The notes beneath the pieces are model-generated. The model saw only the letters and a program-made list of their open reading frames with translations, searched no databases and was not told the DNA's origin. Below are positions 10,501 to 19,444 of a DNA stretch of 64,000 nucleotides, one piece after another. The translations under genes and the position numbers were made by a program. The first letter of the stretch is position 1; each line of letters starts with the position of its first letter. This DNA comes from Luteolibacter yonseiensis (GTDB lineage: Bacteria; Verrucomicrobiota; Verrucomicrobiia; Verrucomicrobiales; Akkermansiaceae), in NCBI RefSeq assembly GCF_016595465.1, contig NZ_JAENIK010000008.1:1-64000 (forward strand), in the 5' to 3' direction.

Positions 10501-13500
10501 CTGGGAGCCACCCTGTCCGGACGCTCCGGCGCGAAGGCCGGCACCCTCCGCCTCACCGGCATGGCCCTGCAGATCGGCGGAACGACCACCGATCCGCGTG
10601 TGACACTGGTGGATCCCGAAGCCTACGCGCAAAGCGGGTTCGGCACCATCTCCCTCAGCGGTGTCGGGACCGAAGATGGCGCGAGCCCCGCCGTCCTGAT
10701 CCACAAGGACGCCAAAGTGACTCCCCAGGTCTCGGGCTGGCTCGGGGAGATCAACAGCCGCGATGAATTCGTGCTCACCTCCCTGACCCGCGAGGAAACG
10801 GTCCGCACTCCCGTCGATCTCTCCATCACCGCGATCGGAGCCTCCTACGGAGGTGTCCCGTTCATCATCGGCGATGTGGTTTCCGAGGCGGGTTCCTCGA
10901 TCACCACGGATGCGGGCGGCTCGATCAACATCAAGGGCCAGACCGTCAGTCTCGCGGGTTCGTTGGTTTCCCCAGGCGGCAGGATCACCGTGTCGGGGGA
11001 CACCAGCTATCCGACCGTGGGAACCACCGTCCGGCCACGGACCACCGTGCATCTGGCCTCCACCGCCGTGATCTCCACCGCAGGGAAAACGGTGCTGGTC
11101 AGCGATCCTTTCGGCCGCCGTACCGGCAGCGTGACGGCGGGCGGCAACATCTCGCTCTCCGGAAATGTCCTGGCGGACAAGGGCTCGTTGCTGGACGTCT
11201 CCGGCACCAGCGGCGTGCTCGACTTGCCGAAGATCGGGGACGACGGCTCGTTCTCCGGAAAATCCTACGAGCCGGTCACCATCGAGAGCAACGGCGGCTC
11301 CATCACCCTGACCGGGTCGCAGATGTTGCTCGTCGGCTCCACGCTCAAGGGTTCCGCCGGAGGGGCTTCCGCCACGGGCGGAGAGCTGAACGTGTCCTCG
11401 AACCGCTTTTATCAGGAAGGCGAAACCTATACCACGGCGGATACCAATCTCATCGTCACCCGCGACGGTCCGGGCTTCATTTCATCCGGAGTGGGGGAAG
11501 TCGTGCTGGATTCGTCCGGAAACCCTATGGCAGGACTCGGTTACTTCGCGACCTCCAGTCTTGGATCCAGCGGTTTCGGCTCGCTTTCCCTTGGAGGCAA
11601 CGTGCGTTTCGACGGGCCGATCACTCTGGCAATGTCCAATCGCCTGAGCGTCTCCAGCGGCGGTGTCATCCGGACCTCCGACACGGTGCGGCTGACCGCG
11701 GGACAGGTGGTGCTCGGCCAACCGTTCAGGACTCCCTCCCAGCAGGAACAACCGCGGAGATTCATCTCCGGCACGTCAGGCGGCAACAGCACCGCTCCCT
11801 ACCAGCTCGCACCGGAACATGGCACCGGAGTCCTCCGGATCGAGGCGGATCTGGTCGATATCGGGGACGTGGCGTTGCAAGGCATCGGAAAAACCAACAT
11901 CAATGCCAGCTCCGGAGACGTGCGGGGGAACGGCACGCTCCAGATGGCGGGCGAACTCAACATCCGGGCAGGCCAGGTCTACGCCACCACACAGCGCGCG
12001 CTGAACCTGTTCGTCTACGACTACGCCCAGGGCGGCGGAACCAAACAAGGGTCCGTCGTTTTCTCAGGAGGAAAAGCCCGCTCGCTGCCGTTCTCGGCAG
12101 GCGGAACGATTTCGGTTCATGCCTCGGACATCACCCAGGACGGCACCCTCCGCGCGCCTCTCGGACAAATCAATCTGGGCTGGGATGGCAGCGGCAAGGC
12201 ACCGGTCAACGTTCTGGCCGGGACATCCGTCTCCGTCCCGATCACCTCGCGGCTCACGCTCACCGGCAGAAGCGTGACCTCGGTTTCCGCCATCGATCCG
12301 ATCACCAAGCTTCCCGCCATCCTTCCCTACGGCATCAGCCTTGATGGGAAATCCTGGATCGATCCCGCTGGAAACGACATCACCAAGGGTGGTGCGCCGG
12401 AAAAGAAGATCAACCTGGCCGCCGTGAACCTCGTGACCGAAGAAGGTTCGACCGTGGACATCCGGGGCGGAGGGAATCTGCTCGCCTACCGCTGGATTTC
12501 AGGAAATGGAGGAACCAAGGACATTCTCAACTCGTCCGACAGCTTCGCCATCCTGCCCGGGTATGGCTTCGATTACAGTCCGTTCGCCCCGTTCAACAAC
12601 GACTCTTCCGCAACCGCCCTCGATGGCGCGACCGGCTATGTGAACAGCAAGTTGAAAGCCGGAGACCAGATCACCCTCGCCGGCGGCGGCGATCTCCCCG
12701 CGGGCACCTACACGCTGCTGCCCGCCAGGTACGCCCTGCTGAAAGGTGCCTTCCTCGTCACCCCTTCGTCCGGATCTCCTGTCAAGGCGACGTCGCTGCC
12801 GGACGGAGGCAGCATCGTCTCCGGCTACATTTCCAACAATCTCGATGCGGGGCGTCACGGAGCCACCATCACCTCCCGCTTCGAGATCACTCCCGTGAAA
12901 ACCGTGCGCGAGCGGGCGGAGTACCAGAAGCTCCTGGCAAACAGCTTCCTGAACCAGGCGGCCTTGGACAACAATCTCGCCGATCCGCGTCTGCCGATGG
13001 ATTCCGGTTACCTGTCCTTCACATCGAATGCAGCCATGTCGCTGCAAGGCACCGTGCTTTCGCAAGCCGCGAAAAACGGACGGGGATCACTCATCGATGT
13101 CAACAGCTCCTCCGACATCCTCGTCAACAACACCGGCACCGGCGGGACCGGCGGACAACTGGTCTTGAAAAACTCCCAGCTCAATGCTTTCGGAGCGGAG
13201 AGCCTGCTCATCGGCGGCATCCGCAGCTTCAGCGCAAGCGGGGTTTCCGTCTCGGCGAACACCGGCAGCCTGACGCTCGACAATGCGGGCGGCACACTCA
13301 CCGGTGACGACATCATCCTCGTTTCCAAGGACGATCTGGTTCTCGCCAAAAATTCCAGGATCACCTCCGCCGCGAATGCCAAAACGGATCTCGACACGCT
13401 CTCCACCGGCGAGGGCGCGCTGGTGCGCGTGAGTGCGAATGCCAGCGGCGGACTGATCCGCAAGAGTCCGGCGGGCGTCACCTCCCCCTCGCTGGTTCTC

Positions 13501-16500
13501 TCGTCAAAAGCTGAAATTTCCGGAGGATCCGTCATCCTCGACTCTTCGGCCGCGGCATCGCTCTCCACTTCCGCCACCATCCGGGCGACGGATCTGACGC
13601 TCGGGGCCGGGCGCATCAGCGTCCTGCTGGACCAGGCAGGAATCATCAATTCCAATCCCGGACTCGTGCTTTCGGGAAATGTCCTGTCCACCATCCAGGA
13701 CTCCACCACGCGGCTCGCGCTCACGTCCTACTCCTCGTTCGACACCTACGGACGCGGCAGCATCGGCAATGCCGCGTTCGAGCAACTCACCATCCGCGCG
13801 GGTGCCATCCAAGGATACAATACCAACGGAGGCAACGTGACTTTCAGGGCCAGGACCCTCGCTCTCGCCAATCCATCCAACAGCAGTCCGGTCTCCACTC
13901 CCGGAACAGCGGACGGTGGCGTGGTCTTCTCCGCGGGAGAGATCCGCCTCGGCAACGGCGGAATGGCGGTCAACGGCTTCGCCAACACCACCCTGGACTC
14001 CTCCGGAAGAATCCTGACCTCCGGCACCGGCACTCTCAAGGTGGCCGGCGACCTGACATTGGAGTCGGCCTTCATCACCGGAGCCAGCGCCTCGGACTAC
14101 CGGATCCAGGCATCGGGAAATCTCAGCGTGCTCAAGAACCGGGGGGCCGAATCCTCCTCCGCGGGCCTCGGCGCGAAGCTCACCCTCCAGGCGGCCAACG
14201 TCTCGGTCAATGGAGACATCTCGCTCGCAAGCGGCCATCTGGGCCTTCTCGCCACCAGCGGCAACCTCGTGATCGGAGACAAGCGGGACACCGTCCTCGA
14301 CCTCACGGGAGCGAAAGTCCCGCTGGCGGATGTCTTCCGCTATACCAATGGCGGCAGCGTGAACCTCGGCGCGACTCAAGGTTCCATCTCCGTGGGAGAG
14401 CGGGGCCTCATCAACGTTTCCGCCAACAAGGACGGTGGCGACGCGGGACTCATCCAGATCTCCACCCCCAAGGGAGGTTTCGAACTGCTCGGAGAAATCG
14501 ACGGCTCGGCGGGCGGCTCCGGAAGAAAAGGCAGCTTCATCCTGGACGCCGCCTCCATCCCGGGAGGCAACCTCGCCAACCTCGACACCATCCTCAACGA
14601 AGGAGACTTCACCGGATCGCGCGCCTACCGCATCCGCACAGGAGACGTGCGCGTGACAGGGCCGGTCATTTCCCACAGTTACTCCGTGTCCGCGGACGCC
14701 GGGGATCTCACGGTGAGCGGCACCATCGATGCGTCCGGCAAAAACGGCGGCACCATCTCGCTCTCCGCCCACGGCAGCCTGGTCCTGCGGGACGGCGCGG
14801 TTCTCGACGCTTCCGCGGAAGAGTTCAACTCCGCGGGCAAAGGCGGGGCGGTGATCCTCGAAGCCGGCGCCCAGGCGAATGGCACGGTGGACAGCACCGC
14901 CATGCTGGACCTCAGGAGCGGTTCCATCATCGACCTCGGCGTCGCCGAACGGAATTCCCGCAGCGCCTCGCTGGGACAATTCTCGGGCACCCTCCATCTG
15001 CGGGCACCCCGCAATGCGGCGAATACGGACCTCCAGGTGGAGGCCATCGGTTCCACCATCACCGGCGCCTCCTCCATATTGGTCGAGGGCGTGAAACTCT
15101 ACGGAGTGACCGGCACGGGGACCATCACCACAGCGATCCAGACCAACATCAAGAACGACGCCACCGCCTTCCTCGGTGCGGCGGGCACCACCACCTCCGG
15201 CTATACCGCCATGCTGGCCCGGCTCACGGCGGCGCAACCGGGCCTCGATCTCATCCTCGCGCCCGGCGCGGAAATCTACAACACCAGCGGAGATCTGGTG
15301 CTTGGCACCACCTCCTCCACCTCCACCAGCGACTGGAACCTCCAAACCTTCCGCTTCGGACCCCTCTCCGCCGCCGGTGTCCTGACCCTGCGCGCGAAAG
15401 GAGACCTCACCTTCTACAACGCCCTCAGCGACGGATTCGCCGCCGTGACCGCGAACGCGAACAACGGCCAGTCCACCCTCTGGCTCGCCCCGCTCATGGC
15501 ACGGAACAACCTGCTCCCCGCGAACGCCCAGTCCTGGTCATACCGCTTCACCTCCGGAGCGGACCTCACCGCCGCCGATTTCCGCTCGGTCCTGCCCGAG
15601 TCCGATCTCGCCGCCGGCAAAGGTTCCTTCCAGCTTGGGAAAAACTACGGAAACGCCGCATCCTATGGTTCCGGATCCACCCATACGACCGCACGATCCA
15701 TCCTCAACCGCTACCAGGTCATCCGCACCGGTTCGGGTGACATCTCCATCAATTCCGGCAGGGATGTACTGCTGCTCAACCAGTTCGCCAGCATCTACTC
15801 CGCCGGAACCGTGGTCAGCGATCCCACCACCGTTGTCCGTCCGAATGATTTCGTGGTGCCCCTGCTGCTCAGCGCCGCCGGACGACATCCGAACCAGGGT
15901 GATCTCGGAGCCATCCAACAACCCTATTTCGTGCAATACAGCATGGCCGGTGGAAACGTCGACATCTCGGCGGAGAACAACATCGCCCGCATGACGCGCA
16001 ACACGAACTCGGCCACCGGCGGAACCCTCATCGACGACTCCTCCCGCCAGTTGCCGAACCACTGGCTCTACCGCCGGGGCTACATCGATCCCGTCACCGG
16101 CGAGGCCGGAATTGCGGGAGCCGACGAAGGCACCCTTTCGCTGGTCGATCCGAGCGCCTCGACCACGTGGTGGGTGGACTATAGCAACTTCTTCGAAGGG
16201 GTCGGCACCCTCGGAGGCGGAAACATCACGCTCACCGCCGGGAACGATGTGAAGAACATCGACGCCCTCGCCCCCACCAACGCCCGCATGGCAGGCGGCA
16301 GGCCATCGCTTTCCAACATGGTGGAGCTCGGTGGCGGAGACATCACCATCACCGCCGGCCACAACATCGACGGCGGCGTCTACTACGTCGAGCGCGGCGA
16401 CGGCCTGCTCAGGGCAGGCAATCAAATCACCACCAACGCCACCCGCTCGCCTTCCGCCGGCATCATCGAGTCTCTCACGAATCCATCGCTCCTCGACAGC

Positions 16501-18744
16501 AGGACCTGGCTTCCCACCACCTTCGTCGTCGGCAAGGGCGGCTTCCGGGTCGAGTCCGCGGGCGACATGCTGCTCGGACCCACCGTCAACACCTTCCTCC
16601 TTCCCCAGGGACTCAATAACAAGTTCTGGTACAAAACCTATTTCAACACCTATGGCAGCGACAGCTACCTGGATGTATCCTCCCTGGGTGGCGACATCAC
16701 TCTGAGAACCGCGGCCACCCTGCCCTCCACCCCCGGCCAGACTCCGATTCTCTCCATCTGGTCCGCCTCCCAATATGACCTGCTCTCCACCGGCAGTCCG
16801 GCCAGCTACCAGCCGTGGCTCAGACTGGCGGAGACATTGGTGACCCCCTTCGAAACGCTCAGCAGCATCGGAGCCCCCCGCTTGACCGCCTACGCGCTCG
16901 GCGGCGACATCAACCTTGCCGGAAACATCACCACGTTCCCGTCCAAGGAAGGCCAGGTCGAACTCGTCGCCAGGAATTCCATAATCGGCCTGCAACCGAA
17001 CGGTTCCATCAGTGGCTACGAATCGGATCACTGGGCCTCGTCCACCATCAACCTTTCCGACACCGATCCGAAAAACCTCCCATCCCTCACCAACCCCTAC
17101 GCCTACATCTCCCTCGTCGGCCGCGTCGCCTCCGGTCAACGGTTGACCGACACCACCGGCTTCCTGCTCAACATCGACAACAGCTTCGTCGAAACCGGAT
17201 CCACCAACGGCGTCCTTCAGGAGGAGCAGAAGCGCCACACCAGCGGCAACCTCCACGCGGACGATCGCGAACCGCTGCGCCTCTATGCCGAGACCGGCAA
17301 CATCGAGGGAATCACCCTGTTCTCGCCCAAGGTCTCGATAATCATCGCCGGGAACGACATCGGGGATGTCTCTTTCTATCTGCAAAACCTCTCCTCCGGG
17401 GACGTCAGCCTGATCAGCGCCGGGCGGGACATCACGCTTTATAACGAAAACACATCCTCCCGCCTCGCCGCCCTCCAGTCGCTGAATCTGAGCAGGGATC
17501 TCGTCACGCCATCGCTCGCGGGAGATCTCCAGATCGCCGGTCCGGGGCAGCTCGTCGTGCTGGCGGGACACAACCTGGATCTCGGCATCGGCAACTCGAA
17601 CGCCGACGGCACCGGTTCCGGCATCACCAGCATCGGCAACGGCCGGAATCCCTATCTGCCGTTCACCGGCGCGGATATCACCGTCGGTGCCGGCATAGGC
17701 GGCTCACTCGGCCTGAATTCCGGCAAAATGGATTTTGCCGGCTTCATTGAAAAATTCGTCCTGACCGAAAAAGGAGAGGATTATCTCAAAAAACTCGCAC
17801 CCGGTGTGGACTTCGCCTCATTGGACGGGGATGAACAGGCGCGGCTCGCCCTGGAGATCTTCTATCTCACCCTGCGGGACACCGGCCGGGATTACAACAA
17901 TCCCGAGAGCCCCGGCTACCGGGAATACAAACGCGGCTTCGACGCCATCTCCGCCCTCTTCCCCAAATCCACCAGTTGGGAAGGTGACGTGCTCACCCAG
18001 AGCCGCGACATCCGCACCCGCAGTGGTGGAAACATCCGGATCTTCGCCCCCGGCGGAGGATTGGAAATGGCGGACACCACCATCGGCAACCCGCTCACCC
18101 CACCCGGCATCGTCACCGAAGCAGGCGGAGGAATTTCCATCTTCACTAATGGCGATGTGAGCATCGGCATCGGCCGGATCTTCACTCTCAAGGGTGGGGA
18201 CGCCGTCATCTGGTCCTCCGCAGGGGACATCGCCGCCGGTTCCTCCTCCCGCACCGTCTCCGCCGCGCCACCCACCCGGGTCATCATCGATCCCCAAAGC
18301 GCGGAGGTCGCCACCGACCTCGCCGGACTCGCCACCGGCGGCGGCATCGGCGTGCTCGCCAGCGTCAAGGACGCCAAACCGGGCAACGTCGACCTCATCG
18401 CCCCGACCGGTGTCATCGATGCCGGAGACGCGGGCATCCGGGTCAGCGGGAATATCAACCTCGCCGCCCTCACCGTGGTCAACGCCGGGAACATCTCCGC
18501 CGGAGGCAGCAGCACGGGGGCACCCGCCGCAGCCGCCAGCGCACCCAGCATCGGCACCGTCACCGCGGCCTCCAACGCCACTGCCGCGACCGACAACGCT
18601 GTCGCAGCCCCTCAGGAAAACAAGACGACGCAACCCGCCCCGGTCGTGGAAGACCAACCGTCCCTCATCACGGTGGACGTCATCGGCTACGGTGATGGTG
18701 GAAGCGACGACGAGGAGGATGAGGAAAAGGAAGAGGGCCAGTGA
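7531..18744 (+). CDS. Giant filamentous-haemagglutinin-like exoprotein (TpsA) with DUF3739-type C-terminus
   Basis: A 3737-residue secreted beta-helix protein. A long signal-like N-terminus (about residues 1-36) is followed by an Ala/Arg/Thr-rich stretch of about 80 residues, then a TPS secretion domain with the conserved NPNGI motif at 218-222. That motif lies later than in typical family members because of the insert. Residues of about 300-3400 are repetitive, Gly/Ser/Thr-rich, with GGSI/GNIS-type beta-strand turns, as expected for a right-handed beta-helix. A charged helical patch (about 3403-3475) precedes a region from about 3500 (IFAPGGGLEMA, IFTNGDVSIG, VIWSSAGDIAAG) that matches my recollection of DUF3739. 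The end is acidic (DDEEDEEKEEGQ). The TpsB partner is seven genes upstream. Adhesin or surface-fibre function is inferred. Confidence 0.9.
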   Translation: MKPRRHHRATGLFGTTFKYGVPVFIGFTFAITGLTADAGDILRGGSPRSGKSARATAGAPTPAATDAARASAKDTLARTTRTLAAVRNLQNAARDAAIRNGANNLGKNPNRPTVTLPNVPNGLGAGGLDLGTVTGAHNPVQAVKDGRTTVTIKQTTQQALLGWKTMNVGKKTTLNFDQKAGGADAGKWIAFNKITDPSGNPTQILGNIKADGQVYIINPNGIIFGGGSQVNARALTASSLPINDNLIGRGLLNNPDAQFLFSGLAIPAGINGTPGFTPDKPLTADGKYGDVIVQAGAILKSPSGAEKTGGRITLVGPNVSNAGTILTPDGQTILAAGLQVGFEGHATSDASLRGLDVFVGAVADPVAGRYAGTVSQTGIIESERGAITIGGRDIQLDGMLRSTTSVALNGRIDIQSSYNAVANRATALSTGALFLHKDSGSLTLGENSVISILPEYDSKETTIGTELALKSQINLSGKVIHLGVDSLITAPSANVSVTAGTWHYDTTGASPTSTLVKAGGQVYLDRGAVIDVGGSRDVEAPVSQNIISLDLRGAELADSPLQRAGKLRNQTIYVDIRDAGIYQGKQWIGTPLANVAGFANIIQRTVGQLTVAGGTVNLSAGDSIVTAAGSKIDVSGGSTFFKGGMVRTTQLMTGGRLVDISQATPDVVYDGIFDGTFTDSNTKFGVSKVYHSLLAPAGYRYEADSTQGAAGGKLKITAPSMALDGRFDGSTIVGEKQRTTPPVGSSLSLAFTATDTSYPTLPTHAPAAPRITFSNTPGQTAAAAFGVDSNGDPLDLSDERKSSVVLADDLLTGQGFGTLDISNRGGEIIVPENVTLAAPNGGTITLAASNITVDGSIQARSGNVSLTTHGLSYDEVNVIQNSVPSPTPPKVQEGRGVFKLGGNGSIIVSGLVVDDRETIGMPTVSPVTLGGGSVSITGYSVDLAQGGTIDVSGGATISGTGSKSYGNGGTLSITAGREPGFSSTLGGVLNLGATLSGRSGAKAGTLRLTGMALQIGGTTTDPRVTLVDPEAYAQSGFGTISLSGVGTEDGASPAVLIHKDAKVTPQVSGWLGEINSRDEFVLTSLTREETVRTPVDLSITAIGASYGGVPFIIGDVVSEAGSSITTDAGGSINIKGQTVSLAGSLVSPGGRITVSGDTSYPTVGTTVRPRTTVHLASTAVISTAGKTVLVSDPFGRRTGSVTAGGNISLSGNVLADKGSLLDVSGTSGVLDLPKIGDDGSFSGKSYEPVTIESNGGSITLTGSQMLLVGSTLKGSAGGASATGGELNVSSNRFYQEGETYTTADTNLIVTRDGPGFISSGVGEVVLDSSGNPMAGLGYFATSSLGSSGFGSLSLGGNVRFDGPITLAMSNRLSVSSGGVIRTSDTVRLTAGQVVLGQPFRTPSQQEQPRRFISGTSGGNSTAPYQLAPEHGTGVLRIEADLVDIGDVALQGIGKTNINASSGDVRGNGTLQMAGELNIRAGQVYATTQRALNLFVYDYAQGGGTKQGSVVFSGGKARSLPFSAGGTISVHASDITQDGTLRAPLGQINLGWDGSGKAPVNVLAGTSVSVPITSRLTLTGRSVTSVSAIDPITKLPAILPYGISLDGKSWIDPAGNDITKGGAPEKKINLAAVNLVTEEGSTVDIRGGGNLLAYRWISGNGGTKDILNSSDSFAILPGYGFDYSPFAPFNNDSSATALDGATGYVNSKLKAGDQITLAGGGDLPAGTYTLLPARYALLKGAFLVTPSSGSPVKATSLPDGGSIVSGYISNNLDAGRHGATITSRFEITPVKTVRERAEYQKLLANSFLNQAALDNNLADPRLPMDSGYLSFTSNAAMSLQGTVLSQAAKNGRGSLIDVNSSSDILVNNTGTGGTGGQLVLKNSQLNAFGAESLLIGGIRSFSASGVSVSANTGSLTLDNAGGTLTGDDIILVSKDDLVLAKNSRITSAANAKTDLDTLSTGEGALVRVSANASGGLIRKSPAGVTSPSLVLSSKAEISGGSVILDSSAAASLSTSATIRATDLTLGAGRISVLLDQAGIINSNPGLVLSGNVLSTIQDSTTRLALTSYSSFDTYGRGSIGNAAFEQLTIRAGAIQGYNTNGGNVTFRARTLALANPSNSSPVSTPGTADGGVVFSAGEIRLGNGGMAVNGFANTTLDSSGRILTSGTGTLKVAGDLTLESAFITGASASDYRIQASGNLSVLKNRGAESSSAGLGAKLTLQAANVSVNGDISLASGHLGLLATSGNLVIGDKRDTVLDLTGAKVPLADVFRYTNGGSVNLGATQGSISVGERGLINVSANKDGGDAGLIQISTPKGGFELLGEIDGSAGGSGRKGSFILDAASIPGGNLANLDTILNEGDFTGSRAYRIRTGDVRVTGPVISHSYSVSADAGDLTVSGTIDASGKNGGTISLSAHGSLVLRDGAVLDASAEEFNSAGKGGAVILEAGAQANGTVDSTAMLDLRSGSIIDLGVAERNSRSASLGQFSGTLHLRAPRNAANTDLQVEAIGSTITGASSILVEGVKLYGVTGTGTITTAIQTNIKNDATAFLGAAGTTTSGYTAMLARLTAAQPGLDLILAPGAEIYNTSGDLVLGTTSSTSTSDWNLQTFRFGPLSAAGVLTLRAKGDLTFYNALSDGFAAVTANANNGQSTLWLAPLMARNNLLPANAQSWSYRFTSGADLTAADFRSVLPESDLAAGKGSFQLGKNYGNAASYGSGSTHTTARSILNRYQVIRTGSGDISINSGRDVLLLNQFASIYSAGTVVSDPTTVVRPNDFVVPLLLSAAGRHPNQGDLGAIQQPYFVQYSMAGGNVDISAENNIARMTRNTNSATGGTLIDDSSRQLPNHWLYRRGYIDPVTGEAGIAGADEGTLSLVDPSASTTWWVDYSNFFEGVGTLGGGNITLTAGNDVKNIDALAPTNARMAGGRPSLSNMVELGGGDITITAGHNIDGGVYYVERGDGLLRAGNQITTNATRSPSAGIIESLTNPSLLDSRTWLPTTFVVGKGGFRVESAGDMLLGPTVNTFLLPQGLNNKFWYKTYFNTYGSDSYLDVSSLGGDITLRTAATLPSTPGQTPILSIWSASQYDLLSTGSPASYQPWLRLAETLVTPFETLSSIGAPRLTAYALGGDINLAGNITTFPSKEGQVELVARNSIIGLQPNGSISGYESDHWASSTINLSDTDPKNLPSLTNPYAYISLVGRVASGQRLTDTTGFLLNIDNSFVETGSTNGVLQEEQKRHTSGNLHADDREPLRLYAETGNIEGITLFSPKVSIIIAGNDIGDVSFYLQNLSSGDVSLISAGRDITLYNENTSSRLAALQSLNLSRDLVTPSLAGDLQIAGPGQLVVLAGHNLDLGIGNSNADGTGSGITSIGNGRNPYLPFTGADITVGAGIGGSLGLNSGKMDFAGFIEKFVLTEKGEDYLKKLAPGVDFASLDGDEQARLALEIFYLTLRDTGRDYNNPESPGYREYKRGFDAISALFPKSTSWEGDVLTQSRDIRTRSGGNIRIFAPGGGLEMADTTIGNPLTPPGIVTEAGGGISIFTNGDVSIGIGRIFTLKGGDAVIWSSAGDIAAGSSSRTVSAAPPTRVIIDPQSAEVATDLAGLATGGGIGVLASVKDAKPGNVDLIAPTGVIDAGDAGIRVSGNINLAALTVVNAGNISAGGSSTGAPAAAASAPSIGTVTAASNATAATDNAVAAPQENKTTQPAPVVEDQPSLITVDVIGYGDGGSDDEEDEEKEEGQ

Positions 18745-18943
18745 GGGATGAGGCATTGAATCATCACACCACAACCCTCCGGGGCGCGGACATCCCGTCC
18801 TGACACCTGGAGGCGATGAACACCACGCGGAAGGCCTTGCCGGACGATGGATCGTGGCGGCGGCTGTCAACCGCCGGGCCACTTCCATCGATCCATGGCC
18901 AGTCCCTTTCACATGACGCGTTGGTTTCCGTGTAGTATACGGA

Positions 18944-18988
18944 GTGGTCCGTGGTTCGATTTCCCAAACACGACGAACGCCGGACCAC
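18944..18988. other. Long imperfect hairpin in intergenic region
   Basis: GTGGTCCG (18944-18951) pairs with CGGACCAC (18981-18988), and inside it GTTCG pairs with CGAAC. This makes 13 base pairs with a 2x2 internal loop and a 15-base terminal loop. It could be an RNA structural element or part of a mobile repeat. Confidence 0.45.
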
Positions 18989-19157
18989 CTCAAGTCTACG
19001 CCCGTAGGTGATGCCCGGGAAACAGAGCTTTCTGCCGTTTCAAGATCCTCGGAACTTTCCGCCGGGCAGGATGTCCCGCCGGGCAGTCGTAAGAATGACG
19101 ACACCCCCGCCAACTGCCGCTGAAAGGAGCGCGTTCATCCTGAACACCGCGTGCCGG

Positions 19158-19170
19158 GGACATCCTGTCC
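19158..19170. repeat. Short palindrome GGACATCCTGTCC, best copy of a local repeat
   Basis: The arms GGACA and TGTCC flank a 3-base centre. Related copies in the same gap are at 18788-18800 (one mismatch), near 19065-19076 (degenerate) and 19351-19361 (TGTCC-A-GGACA, arms reversed). The repetition suggests a REP-like dispersed element. Confidence 0.4.
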
Positions 19171-19372
19171 GGCGGCAGAAAACGTGATCAGGATACGATG
19201 GATCCCATAAATCCAAGTAGACGGTTCCGGTGTCCACCATCATTCCACCCCAGGTCCTGGCAGGACATATCCAAGCTCGTTTCCCTGGCTGCTGAATCAC
19301 CGCGAACCTAAAAACAGCGGCAGGCGCGACTTCCCGATTTTCAAAGCAGATGTCCAGGACACGTTCCACCAC

Positions 19373-19409
19373 GAAAAAACCCATGAAGCACGTTCCGCGC
19401 TTCATGGGC
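19373..19409 (-). terminator. Rho-independent terminator of the exported-protein operon
   Basis: On the minus strand a perfect 10-base stem (CCCATGAAGC / GCTTCATGGG, 9-base loop) is followed at once by six T residues. It lies about 35 bases after the stop of the gene ending at 19445. Confidence 0.9.
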
Positions 19410-19444
19410 TGTTGCGTTTGTTCTCCAGGGGGGAAATCGACCGC

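Larger units (their letters stand above)
18745..19372. other. Gene-free region after tpsA with hairpins and short palindromic repeats
   Basis: No reading frame here looks coding on either strand. The region holds a CGGCGG/CCGCCG stem at about 18855-18874, the long imperfect hairpin at 18944-18988, and several copies or variants of a GGACA-N3-TGTCC palindrome. No T-rich terminator for tpsA is visible. It may be a graveyard of small mobile repeats or may carry a non-coding RNA. Confidence 0.5.

Noticed and set aside
15538-17571. Open minus-strand frame of 677 codons
   Set aside because: Antisense to tpsA; the repetitive Gly-rich gene leaves long stop-free shadows on the other strand.
10320-18480. 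GC-rich direct repeats inside tpsA as possible CRISPR or tandem array
   Set aside because: They are degenerate protein-level beta-helix repeats in a single open frame, with no fixed-length repeat-spacer pattern.
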